The position numbers and the translations under genes were made by a program. Source: CAYOHP01 sp964403795 [NCBI: uncultured bacterium] (lineage in GTDB: Bacteria; Muiribacteriota; UBA6191; CAZXTJ01). Taken from it: DNA of 64,000 bases. The stretch is from NCBI GenBank assembly GCA_964403795.1, contig CAYOHP010000024.1, forward strand, positions 1 to 64,000. Direction: 5' to 3'. The first letter of the stretch is position 1. Every line of letters starts with the position of its first letter. Shown piece after piece: positions 35,465 to 43,930 of this stretch. Under the pieces are notes generated by a model. It was given only the letters and a program-made list of their open reading frames with translations, did not search any database and was not told the origin of the DNA.

Positions 35465-36850
35465 GTGAAGGGCCCCGATTCCATGGCCGAGGCGACCGAG
35501 GTGGGGATGGGTCGTCCCTTCGGTGCCCGCCGCATCGATCGGCGCGAGGTGTTCGGGTGGGCGATGTTCGACTTCGCCAACTCGAGCTTCACGACCGTGA
35601 TCGTGACTGCGCTCTTCCCGGTCTACTTCACCAAGGTGGTCGCCCCGGGGCCCACCGGCGACTGGTACTACTCGGTGGCCGGTGCCCTGGCGCTGCTGGT
35701 CGTGATCCTGATCTCGCCCCTGCTCGGGGCCCTGGCCGACTTCTCGGCCGGCAAGAAGAAGTTCCTGCTGGCGAGCTACCTGGCCTGCGTGGTCTTCACC
35801 GCCCTGCTCTGGTTCGTCGGACCCGGCGACGTGGTGCTGGGCATGGTGCTGTTCGCGATCGCCAAGGTCTTCTTCTCGACCGGGGAGAACCTGGTGGCCG
35901 CCTTCCTCCCCGACATCGCCCCGCCCGAGGACATGGGCAAGGTCTCCGGCTTCGCCTGGTCGCTCGGGTTCCTGGGCGGGATCGCCTGCCTGATGATGTG
36001 CCGGCCCTACACCGCGGGCCTGACCGATGCGGCCCAGGCCGACACCACCCGGATGATCCCGCTGGTGGTGGCGGGATTCTTCCTGGTGGCCGGGATCCCG
36101 ACCTTCCTGTTCGTGAAGCAGCGGGGGACGGCCCGGCCTCTCCTCCACGGGGAGACCTACCTGGGCGTCGGGATGCAGCGCCTCTCCGAGACCGTGAAGC
36201 ACGTCCGGCAATTGAAGCAGCTGTCGCGGTTCCTGCTGGTCTTCACCGCCTACAACGCCGGACTCTCGGTGGTCGTGTACTTCACGAGCATCTACGCGGA
36301 GGCGGAGCTCGGCTTCACCCCCGACGAGATCATGACGTTCTTCCTGGTGATCAACCTGGTGGCGGCGGCCGGGGCCTTCGGCTTCGGCGTCCTCCAGGAC
36401 AAGATCGGGGCCCGCAAGGCGATCAACCTCACGTTGATCCTGTGGATGATCGGGATCCTGATGGCGTGGGCCTCGACCGAGAAGTCCACGTTCTGGGTGG
36501 TGGGAGTGATCGCGGGCCTGGCACTGGGGGCGACCCAGAGCGGGTCCCGGGCCCTGGTCGGCGAGTTCAGTCCCCCCAGCCGCTCGGCGGAGTTCTTCGG
36601 GTTCTGGGGCCTGTTCTGGAAGCTCTCCGAGGCCATCGGCCCGCTCGCCTTCGGGTTCCTCTCGGCCTCGATGGGGCGTCGCCCGGCGATCCTCGCCACC
36701 CTGGGCTTCTTCGTGGTGGGGTTCCTGGGCATGCTCTTCGTCGACGAGGAAGCCGGCCGGGAAGAAGCCGTGGCCTACGAGCTGGCCACCCGGGCCGAAG
36801 AGGCCGAGATGGACTCCCAGACCGTCATCGGTCGCCGGGCTCCCTTCTAG
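35465..36850 (+). CDS. MFS transporter of the UMF1/Atg22-like group
   Basis: A 461-residue transporter with 12 predicted transmembrane segments. The signature EVFGWAMFDFANSSFTTVIV at the first segment is characteristic of UMF1-family members (vacuolar effluxer Atg22-like in Pfam naming). Other MFS features are LGALADFSAGKKKF in the loop after TM2, and FGVLQDKIGARKAI in the second half. A GTG at 35465 with GAGGTGGGA upstream is the best start; an ATG at 35483 is possible. The substrate is unknown. It is divergent from the large membrane protein. Confidence 0.85.
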   Translation: MKGPDSMAEATEVGMGRPFGARRIDRREVFGWAMFDFANSSFTTVIVTALFPVYFTKVVAPGPTGDWYYSVAGALALLVVILISPLLGALADFSAGKKKFLLASYLACVVFTALLWFVGPGDVVLGMVLFAIAKVFFSTGENLVAAFLPDIAPPEDMGKVSGFAWSLGFLGGIACLMMCRPYTAGLTDAAQADTTRMIPLVVAGFFLVAGIPTFLFVKQRGTARPLLHGETYLGVGMQRLSETVKHVRQLKQLSRFLLVFTAYNAGLSVVVYFTSIYAEAELGFTPDEIMTFFLVINLVAAAGAFGFGVLQDKIGARKAINLTLILWMIGILMAWASTEKSTFWVVGVIAGLALGATQSGSRALVGEFSPPSRSAEFFGFWGLFWKLSEAIGPLAFGFLSASMGRRPAILATLGFFVVGFLGMLFVDEEAGREEAVAYELATRAEEAEMDSQTVIGRRAPF

Positions 36851-36886
36851 TCCTCGCCTTCCTTCGACCCGCCTCCCATCCTGCCG

Positions 36887-38173
36887 ATGGTTCCCATGGA
36901 CGACATGCTCGGCCCTTCTCTCCATGGTCTCGTTCGGTCCGGGGTAGGGGGACGGCTCGGGGTGCGCTGGCGCCCGGGAGTCGCCCTGGTCCTGGGGTCG
37001 CTCCTGGCGTTCCCGGCGGAGGCCGCACCGCTGGCGGGGACGGTCCACCTCCAGTCCGGGGCGGTCTCGGCCCTCTCGGGTCGGGGCGAGGACGTCGAGA
37101 TCCGGCGGGGGACCCGCTCGCTCAGGGTCGACGTGGGGGACGAGCTGCGCACCAGCGGGCACGTCGAAGCCGTGTTCATCGCCCATGACGAGACCCAGAT
37201 GCCTCTCGACCCAGGGGCGGTCTACACGGTCGATGCGGCCGGCGTCTGGCAGGCGGTGGCCGGGGGCCGGACCCGGGTCCTCCAGTTCCGGGTCCCTGCG
37301 AAGGCGGCTCCGACCCAGGTGCCGACCGAGCCGACCAAGGCCATGGCGAGGGCCAGGGCCCACGGCGTGATCCGCTACCGGGATGCCCGCGAGAGCAAGG
37401 TCGGACTGCTCGACCTCGACCAGGACCTCCATCCCAACAGTTGGCTCGGGGTAGCCCGCGAGGGGAGCATCCTGCTGGCCGCCAACCAGGGCGGGCGTGC
37501 CCTCTACCTGGGCCCCGGGGGGCTCAGGGTCCACGAGAAGAGCCTGAGCCTGGAGTCGGGAACCCTGGCGGTGTTGGCGGGCGGCCCGACTTCGGTGGTG
37601 CTGGCGCCTTCGTTCTCGGTGGCGGGCGGGCCCGGTGCGATCTACGCGGTCACGGTGAAGGACGGCGTCTCCACGGTGAGGGCGGCGTCGGGCAAGGTGG
37701 TGGTCGGTCCCCTGCCGGGAGGGCGCGGCAATCGCCTCGAACTCGCTCCCGGCCAGGCCGCCTCGGCCACCCAGGAAGGCAGGATCCAGGCGGCTCCCGG
37801 TCAGGGTACAGCCAAGAACGCCGGCGAGGCGATCCGGGCCGCCCTCTCGTCCTCGGATCCGGCCGCCGCGGCCCGGGCCGTGTCGGCCGCCCTCGAAGGC
37901 TCTCCCGTACCTGTCTCCGAGGACCTTCCCCCCAGGCTCGCCCCGACCGAGGCCTCGTCGCCGCGCCCGGCAGCTCCCGCCCAGGCCCCCGCTCCCGCTC
38001 CCGAGTGGTCCACCCGGGACCGCCGCGGGCCTCCGGTGCCGGTCTCCGCCTGGAAGGCGAGCGCTGCGCCCCATCCGGCCTTCAGGCCCGGGGAACCGGA
38101 GCCCACCTCGCCCCACCATCCGATCTGGACCACGGGCTTCGCCCTGGAGACCCCACCGCTGTCGAGCCGGTGA
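36887..38173 (+). CDS. Second exported FecR-domain-like protein
   Basis: A 428-residue protein with a signal segment (RPGVALVLGSLLAFPAEA) and a FecR-like core: GDELRTSGHVEAVF, LDPGAVYTVDAAG and then repeated AVYTV and VLQF strands with glycine turns (residues 50-270). The C-terminus is Ala/Pro-rich and low in order. The sensor-like fold with a Pro-rich tail matches the FecR gene at 3600. Start codon uncertain: ATG at 36887 or 36896, neither with a clear binding site. It follows the MFS gene by 36 bp. Function unknown. Confidence 0.65.
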   Translation: MVPMDDMLGPSLHGLVRSGVGGRLGVRWRPGVALVLGSLLAFPAEAAPLAGTVHLQSGAVSALSGRGEDVEIRRGTRSLRVDVGDELRTSGHVEAVFIAHDETQMPLDPGAVYTVDAAGVWQAVAGGRTRVLQFRVPAKAAPTQVPTEPTKAMARARAHGVIRYRDARESKVGLLDLDQDLHPNSWLGVAREGSILLAANQGGRALYLGPGGLRVHEKSLSLESGTLAVLAGGPTSVVLAPSFSVAGGPGAIYAVTVKDGVSTVRAASGKVVVGPLPGGRGNRLELAPGQAASATQEGRIQAAPGQGTAKNAGEAIRAALSSSDPAAAARAVSAALEGSPVPVSEDLPPRLAPTEASSPRPAAPAQAPAPAPEWSTRDRRGPPVPVSAWKASAAPHPAFRPGEPEPTSPHHPIWTTGFALETPPLSSR

Positions 38174-38246
38174 GGTCCCCGAGGTCCTCGCCTCGTCGGT
38201 CACCCGAGGAGGCCGCTCCGGGCGCGCCCTCCCGGCCTTCCCCCGC

Positions 38247-39692
38247 CTACTCCTCTGCGAGGAAGAGCCAGTGGTCGCCCCGCAGCACCGTGAGGAAGAG
38301 GCTGTGGTCGGGCCCCACCGCCTCCATGGCCTGGCGCAGGTCGCGCAGGCTGGAGATCGTGCCGCGCCCGACCTTCTGGATCACGTCCCCTTGCTGGAGC
38401 CCGACATCGGCAGCCCGGCTCCCGGGTTCGACCTCGAGCACCACCACGCCCGGGACGTCGGGACCTCGGCCTCGCCCCAACGAGGCGCGCTCGGCGGCCC
38501 GGATCCCGAGGTCCGGCAGGCGCACGCCCTCGCTCCGGCTCCCGGCGGGGCTGCGTCCCCCGGCCTTGCCCTCGGTCGCTCCGTAGGCGGCCACCACCGG
38601 GGACACCGAGCGGCGGCTGCCGTCCTGCTTCTGGATCTCGAGCAGGATGGGCTGGCCCACCCCGGTCTCCTGGATCTGCTCGACCAGGATGCGCTGGTCG
38701 TCGATCACCTGGCCCCGGGACCGGAGCACCACGTCGCCGGCCTCGATCCCCACCTTGGCGGCCGGGCCCTTGGGGACGACCCGGGTGACGTAGACGCCCT
38801 GGGGGCTCTTGAGTCCCAGGTGGCGGGCCATGGCGGGGGTCACGTCCTGGAGCTCGACCCCCAGCCAGGTGCGCTGCACCGCCCCGTGTTCCAGGAGGTC
38901 CTCGGCGATCTTGTGGGCCAGGTTGATCGGGATCGCGAACCCGAGGCCCTGGCCGGCGGGATTGATGGCCGTGTTGATCCCGATGACCTGACCCTGGAGG
39001 TCGAGCAAGGGGCCGCCCGAGTTGCCGGGATTGATGGCGGCGTCGGTCTGGATCAGGTTGAAGTACTCGCGCTCGGGCGAGATCTGGAGATGGCGGCCCA
39101 GGGCCGAGACGATCCCGGCGGTGACGGTCTTCGAGAGGCTGAACGGGGAGCCGATGGCGACGGCCCACGAGCCGACCTTGATGCGGGTGGAATCGCCGAT
39201 CTTGGCGACCTGTTCGGGCGCGAACTTCCCGGGGAAGGCCGGATCGTCGATCTTCAGCAAGGCCAGGTCGTGGGCCGGGTCGAGACCCGCCACCTTGGCC
39301 TTGTAGACGTTGCCGTCGCTGACCGTGACCTGGATCTGGTCGGCCGATCCGACCACATGCTCGTTGGTCAGGATGTAGCCGTCGGCGCGATAGACGAAGC
39401 CGCTGCCCTCGCCCTGCTTGCGGGGCACCACGTTGTTGGGGCGGCCGAAGAAGAAGCGGTCGTACTGCGGGTCGTAGAAGATCGCGCTCTTCGGGACGTC
39501 GAGGGCGGCGATGTGGACCACCGCGTCCTGGACCTTCTCGACCACCCGGGTCACCGCCTCTTGCCAGCCCGGCAGTTCTTCCGCCTGGGACGGGGTGGGG
39601 GATCCGATCCCGAGGGCCAGTCCCAGCATCAGGGAAGCCGGACGCCGGAGCCGGGCGCGGGCCCGGTCGGACGAGGTCGAAACGGGAATCAT
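38247..39692 (-). CDS. htrA: HtrA/DegP-like periplasmic serine protease with two PDZ domains
   Basis: A 481-residue envelope quality-control protease. A signal peptide (LMLGLALGIGSPTPSQA) precedes the trypsin-like domain. The catalytic triad is visible: His in GYILTNEHVVGSADQ, Asp in GLDPAHDLALLKID, and Ser in TDAAINPGNSGGPLLDLQG. Two PDZ domains follow, from TWLGVELQDVTPAMARHLG and from GVVVLEVEPGSRAADVGLQQ. The ATG is preceded by GAGGAGGAGATCCCC. A TACCCT box (39720-39715) lies upstream without a strong -35. Confidence 0.92.
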   Translation of the reverse strand: MIPVSTSSDRARARLRRPASLMLGLALGIGSPTPSQAEELPGWQEAVTRVVEKVQDAVVHIAALDVPKSAIFYDPQYDRFFFGRPNNVVPRKQGEGSGFVYRADGYILTNEHVVGSADQIQVTVSDGNVYKAKVAGLDPAHDLALLKIDDPAFPGKFAPEQVAKIGDSTRIKVGSWAVAIGSPFSLSKTVTAGIVSALGRHLQISPEREYFNLIQTDAAINPGNSGGPLLDLQGQVIGINTAINPAGQGLGFAIPINLAHKIAEDLLEHGAVQRTWLGVELQDVTPAMARHLGLKSPQGVYVTRVVPKGPAAKVGIEAGDVVLRSRGQVIDDQRILVEQIQETGVGQPILLEIQKQDGSRRSVSPVVAAYGATEGKAGGRSPAGSRSEGVRLPDLGIRAAERASLGRGRGPDVPGVVVLEVEPGSRAADVGLQQGDVIQKVGRGTISSLRDLRQAMEAVGPDHSLFLTVLRGDHWLFLAEE

Positions 39693-39754
39693 GGGGATCT
39701 CCTCCTCGTTCCGTAGGGTAGCAACCGTCGTGCCATTGCCCGTCGACGATGGGG

Positions 39755-39771
39755 CCCGCTCCAGGAGCGGG
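39755..39771 (-). terminator. Hairpin after the TPR gene, upstream of htrA
   Basis: CCCGCTC and GAGCGGG around a CAG loop form a perfect 7-bp stem, 68 bp past the stop of the 39839-41713 gene. No T-tract. It would separate that gene from htrA on the same strand. Confidence 0.45.
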
Positions 39772-39838
39772 ATCGCCAGCCAGGAATCGAACCGGCCGAC
39801 ACGATTCGTCCCGGGCCCAGGACAGAATGGCGTGGTGG

Positions 39839-41713
39839 CTACCCCGGGTCGAGCCGGAGTTCCCCGAGCAGATCGCGGGAGAACGCGGTGCTCGCCTCGC
39901 CCGCCAGCTTGGCCAGGGTCGGGGAGTCGGGGTCCAGGGTCCACATGCGTCGGAGCAGGTCCCTTACCCGGTCCACTCCACCGGCCCGATTGGGGGAAGC
40001 CAGGCAGGTGGTGGTGAGGTTGGCGAGCGCGGTCAGGTGGGACGGCTCGGCCCGCACCGCCCGCTCCAGGTACTCGATGGCCTCGTCCAGGCGCCCCTCG
40101 GCCAGGGAGAGCACGCCCAGATTGTTCAGGGCGTCGCCGCTCGCCGGGTCGACGGTGAGCTCGCGCTGGTAACAGGAGATGGAACGGTCGAGGTCCCGTC
40201 GGCTCCGGGCCAGCTTCCGGTAGCAGGCTCCCAGGTGGCAGTTCACGCCTCTGAGGCGCGGGTTGGCGGCCAGGGCCTTCTCGAATTCCCGGATGGCCGG
40301 CTCGGTCTCCTGGGCGATCAGGTGCTCGATCCCCCGGAAGTAGGCGCCGGTGAAGTCCAGGTACCCGGCCTGGAAGCGCAGCGCCCGGACTTCCAAGGTC
40401 TCGAGTTCCACCAGCGCCACCGCGTAGGTCCCCCCGGAACGCATGAGGGCCCGGCGGAAGGGCACGGTGGAGGCCTCGTCCAGGAAGCTGTGGGAGGAGA
40501 GGACGAGCCCGAGGTTGGGGTGGAAGACCCGCATCCGGTAGGCGACACCCAGCTTCTGGAGATGGATGTCGAGGGGACCCGAACCGACCCTCCGTGCCAG
40601 GCCGGCGCCATGGCGACCGTGGTAGAGGACGATCAGGGGATAGGGGAAGACCCGGGTCGAGGCGTAGAGCGCGGCGACGGTCGGCTCGTCCCCCTGGTGG
40701 GCCCGCAGTTCGTCCAGGAAGCGATGGAGGTGCGACCGTTGCCGGGGCCTGAGGCTGGCCGCCACCCGGAGCCGCCACCGTCTGTCCTCGATGGCGGACG
40801 CCAGACGGGCCTCGAACTCCCGCCAGACCGGGACCGGCCCCGAGGCCGATTCGCCCGCCACCTGGAGGACCGCCCGTGCCAGCCTTCCCCGCACCCCTCC
40901 GGGGGCGGCTTCCAGGATCCGCGGCAACAATCCGAAGGCCCCATGCAATTCGCTACGGGGTGGAAGGCGGCCCGCCAGGCCGGCGAGATGGGACGTCACC
41001 GAGAGCAGCCTGGGCTCGTCCCCGGCAGACGCGAGGTCCACGAGGTCCGACCAGAGCGGGGGGAGCCAGCAGCAGACGAGCTCGGGCTCCGAGGCCAGCA
41101 GGGCTGCGCCCCGGGGGCCGGTGACCGCCTGTTCCAGGCTCCCGAGCAAGGGCTCCAGCCACTCGGCGGCAGGCTCCAGGCCGAGGCAGATCCGGAGCAG
41201 GCGATAGCCTTCGAGGAAGCGCGCCAGGGCGGGTCGGATCCCGGCCCCACCCCGCGCCAGGCCGATCGCCAGGTAGCGGTGGAGAGCCGCGAACCGCTCC
41301 GGCTGGCGGTCGCGGAGCGCCTCCCGGGCCCGGTCCCAGAAGCGTTCGAGGTGGTCGGTGGCGGCCGCGCCCTGGCCCAGCACCCGGCGCAGGAGGCGGC
41401 CGTGCCGGGCCAGATCCCCGACCCGCGCTTTCGCCATGGCCTGGTCGAGTACGACCTCCAGGAACTCGGCGGTGGCGCGTCCGGCACGGTCCTGACCCGG
41501 GCTCCGGTCGGCGATCCGGTCCAGCACCGCCAACCGGGCGTCGAGGTCGGGGAGGCCGCCTTCCCGGATGAGGCCCAAGGCGAGGCCCGCGATCTGCTCG
41601 GGATGGGCCTCCTGGCGAGCCGCCAGCTCCAGTAGCCGTGCGCCTTCGGTGCCTGCGTCCTCGTCCCGGGGGGGGCGCCGGGCCAGGCGCTCGAGCTCGA
41701 GGTCGTAGAGCAT
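39839..41713 (-). CDS. TPR-repeat protein of unknown function
   Basis: A 624-residue protein, helical throughout, without signal peptide or transmembrane segments. The C-terminal 120 residues carry clear TPR units (AIREFEKALAANPRLRGVNC, ISCYQRELTVDPASGDALNN, AIEYLERAVRAEPSHLTALA). A central region with conserved-looking Tyr/Gly/His residues (FPYPLIVLYHGRHGAG) may be a separate domain. The long N-terminal part resembles no family I know. The ATG has a weak GGAA upstream. The gene is 10 bp from a divergent frame but is otherwise isolated. Confidence 0.75.
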   Translation of the reverse strand: MLYDLELERLARRPPRDEDAGTEGARLLELAARQEAHPEQIAGLALGLIREGGLPDLDARLAVLDRIADRSPGQDRAGRATAEFLEVVLDQAMAKARVGDLARHGRLLRRVLGQGAAATDHLERFWDRAREALRDRQPERFAALHRYLAIGLARGGAGIRPALARFLEGYRLLRICLGLEPAAEWLEPLLGSLEQAVTGPRGAALLASEPELVCCWLPPLWSDLVDLASAGDEPRLLSVTSHLAGLAGRLPPRSELHGAFGLLPRILEAAPGGVRGRLARAVLQVAGESASGPVPVWREFEARLASAIEDRRWRLRVAASLRPRQRSHLHRFLDELRAHQGDEPTVAALYASTRVFPYPLIVLYHGRHGAGLARRVGSGPLDIHLQKLGVAYRMRVFHPNLGLVLSSHSFLDEASTVPFRRALMRSGGTYAVALVELETLEVRALRFQAGYLDFTGAYFRGIEHLIAQETEPAIREFEKALAANPRLRGVNCHLGACYRKLARSRRDLDRSISCYQRELTVDPASGDALNNLGVLSLAEGRLDEAIEYLERAVRAEPSHLTALANLTTTCLASPNRAGGVDRVRDLLRRMWTLDPDSPTLAKLAGEASTAFSRDLLGELRLDPG

Positions 41714-41866
41714 GGTTCCAGCATGCCATCGACCCCGGGGCGACGGCGCACCAGCCGGACCCGGACCGGCCAAGCCTCGCGGATCCGGCGCGGATTCTCG
41801 CGGACGCGCCGGCTCCGGGGGCCTGTTCCTGGACCCGGGCACCCGAATGATGTTGTATGGGAAGGA

Positions 41867-42574
41867 GTGGGCTCGACCTGTCAGGTTTGCGGGACGGTAC
41901 TGGCCAGGAACGGGGAGGGCGTCCGCATCTGCCCGACCTGTCGTCAGGGCGCCCACCAGGAGTGCTGGACCCACCTCGGCGGGTGCGTCACTCCGGCCTG
42001 CCGGGAAGCGGCCCGCAAGAGCGAGAGCGAAGCCCGGGCCGCCTGCACCACCATGGACCTCCGCCGGGAAGCCCTGGCGCGACGGCGCCTGGGCTGGATC
42101 GTGGCCCAGGAGCTCGGAGCCGAGTCCTCGGTCCACCCGGAGGAGATCCGGCTGCGCATGGGTATGGTCGCCTGCGGGGTGGTGGCCTTGACGGCCTGGA
42201 GCTACGGGATCGAGCTGGTGGCCCAGGTGTTCGGGGCCTCGGCGTTCCTGATCCTGGGCCTCCTGCTCTCCCACCGCAGGGACCGGAACATGGGAAGGAT
42301 CCATCGCTGGATCCCGGCCGGGAACGCACCCCCGGTCGGCCTGCGGATCGCCGACTGGATCTTGTGGCTCGACCACGAGAAGGTGGCTGTGGCGATCGCC
42401 GACTTCGGGCGCCACAACCTCGGCGAGCCCGAAGACCGCCAGCTCCTGGAGCGGGCGGAGCGGGCCGGGATGGTGGCGGTCGACCGGAGTGCCGACAAGG
42501 TCGGCCTCACCGAGGCGGCCCGGAACCTGCTCGAAGAGGCCCGGAGCCGGGTGGCTCCGTCCCTCAGGGAATAG
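41867..42574 (+). CDS. RING-like zinc finger membrane protein
   Basis: A 235-residue protein. At the N-terminus, CQVCGTVLARNGEGVRICPTC followed by HQECWTHLGGCVTPAC gives eight Cys/His ligands in the order C-x2-C, C-x2-C, H-x2-C, C-x4-C, the arrangement of prokaryotic RING-finger-like domains. Two transmembrane segments follow (VACGVVALTAWSYGIELV and ASAFLILGLLLSHR), then a soluble helical C-terminus (LLERAERAGMVAVD). The GTG at 41867 directly begins the zinc finger, but AAGGA abuts it, so the start is uncertain; the frame remains open upstream to 41723. Such domains occur near ubiquitin-like systems; no such genes are adjacent here. Confidence 0.65.
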   Translation: MGSTCQVCGTVLARNGEGVRICPTCRQGAHQECWTHLGGCVTPACREAARKSESEARAACTTMDLRREALARRRLGWIVAQELGAESSVHPEEIRLRMGMVACGVVALTAWSYGIELVAQVFGASAFLILGLLLSHRRDRNMGRIHRWIPAGNAPPVGLRIADWILWLDHEKVAVAIADFGRHNLGEPEDRQLLERAERAGMVAVDRSADKVGLTEAARNLLEEARSRVAPSLRE

Positions 42575-42629
42575 GCGGCCGCCGGGGGCCGAGCGGGGCC
42601 GGTGCATCCGGGCGCCACCGTGCCCGGGC

Positions 42630-43826
42630 TCAGCGGAAGAACAGGATCCAGGTCGGGATCGCGGCCACGAGCACCAGGGCCGCCAGGCACCAGCGCAGGA
42701 AGTCAGTGCGGTAGACGACCATGGGATCGAACAGCGGGGGCTCGAACTCCTCGAGCAGACCGGGATCCCGGTGGACCTGCAGCACCAGCTCGGCGATCTC
42801 CTTGCCCACCAGGTTCACCACCACCCGGCCGAGCTCCCGGTCGGCGGCCGAAGGCGTACCGAAGTACCCGAGCCGGTCGCCGAGCTCCCGGGCCGCGTTC
42901 TCGTCGATCCGGTCGGCCGGGACCATCACGGGCTTCAGCCGCGAGTAGCCGGGATCCACGAGCTCGGGGCGGAGGTAGAGCATCAGGCTCGTCTCCAGGT
43001 GGCCGGCGTGCTGGTCGGTCGAGAAGTCGAGGTCGTTGCCGTTGCGGGAGAGCAGCTTGCGCAGGGTGTCGCGGTGGGCGTTGGCCAGCAATCTCCCCAG
43101 GACCCGCCCCATGGGGGAGACCATCCGCGACCCATAGCGGGCGTTCACCCGGGAGGCCGCCTCGTCGAGGGCCATCAGGTGTCCCGGGGCGCCGTGGGCG
43201 GTGACCACCACGATGTTCCGGAAGTCGTAGGCGGCGAACGAGGCGCCGTAGTCCTCGACCAGGTCGCGCACCGCCCTGCGCCGCACCGGGACCGACCCCA
43301 GGTAGTCGAAGGTCTGGGCCCCCAGCGGGATCACCGGGGAGAGGATGGCGGTCCATTCCGGGTTCTCGGTGGCCAGGCGGCGGGCCGCCGAGGCTGCGAA
43401 GGCCTGGGCCGAGAAGCAGTCGACCCCGATCGGAAGGTGGGGCCCGTGCTGGTCCAGCGGGGCCACCACCAGGAAGATGGCGGTGCGGTCCCGGTCGACC
43501 GCGTCGAGCTGCTTCCAGGAAAGTTCCTCGAGGAAGAGCACCCGCTCGTCCACCGGGCGGAAACTCGACGCCGTGCGGCCCTTGGCCGGGGCGCCGCGGG
43601 CCGGCGGTTCGGCCGGAGGGCCCTCGCGGGGGGCGGGGGGCGGCTCGTCGACGAACTCCAGCTCGTCGTCGTCTTCTTCGTCCCTGGCGTCGCCCTGGTC
43701 CGCCTCGTCTTCGGCGTCGAGGTCGTCGTCCGCATGGTCCTCGGCCTCGGGGGTGGCGACCGCCGACGCCGCATCCGGCGCGTCCTTGGCCTCGACGGTC
43801 GATGGGTCCCCGCTGGCGACGCTCAT
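42630..43826 (-). CDS. Creatininase-family protein, tail-anchored, with acidic N-terminus
   Basis: A 398-residue protein of the creatininase/creatinine amidohydrolase fold. The metal motif reads PLDQHGPHLPIGVD, where the usual E-Q-H is D-Q-H; further family motifs are VVVTAHGAPGHLMAL and DQHAGHLETSLMLY. The family includes creatininase, mycofactocin MftE and FAPy deformylase ArfB, so the exact amide substrate is not settled. Residues 1-95 are strongly acidic and disordered, and the last 20 residues (CLAALVLVAAIPTWILFF) form a single membrane tail. The membrane tail is unusual for this otherwise soluble family. The ATG has GGAGCAG upstream and is divergent from metG. Confidence 0.85.
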   Translation of the reverse strand: MSVASGDPSTVEAKDAPDAASAVATPEAEDHADDDLDAEDEADQGDARDEEDDDELEFVDEPPPAPREGPPAEPPARGAPAKGRTASSFRPVDERVLFLEELSWKQLDAVDRDRTAIFLVVAPLDQHGPHLPIGVDCFSAQAFAASAARRLATENPEWTAILSPVIPLGAQTFDYLGSVPVRRRAVRDLVEDYGASFAAYDFRNIVVVTAHGAPGHLMALDEAASRVNARYGSRMVSPMGRVLGRLLANAHRDTLRKLLSRNGNDLDFSTDQHAGHLETSLMLYLRPELVDPGYSRLKPVMVPADRIDENAARELGDRLGYFGTPSAADRELGRVVVNLVGKEIAELVLQVHRDPGLLEEFEPPLFDPMVVYRTDFLRWCLAALVLVAAIPTWILFFR

Positions 43827-43930
43827 GCGCTGCTCCAGGGGTTCACGCTACCACATGGCCCCCAGGAACCGGGGGCGGGACTGCCGGGCCGGGACGCGGT
43901 ACCGTGACGATCCCGGACCGGGAGGCGGAC

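Noticed and set aside
39783-39793. GGTTCGATTCC on the minus strand, resembling the T-loop of a tRNA
   Set aside because: No acceptor stem, D arm or anticodon arm can be built around it; the flanking T-stem has a mismatch or bulge. The neighbouring hairpin at 39755 is better explained as a terminator.
43900-43905. TACCGT as a -10 box for metG
   Set aside because: The spaced -35 (GGGACT) matches poorly; kept only as a supporting instance of the TAnnnT pattern.
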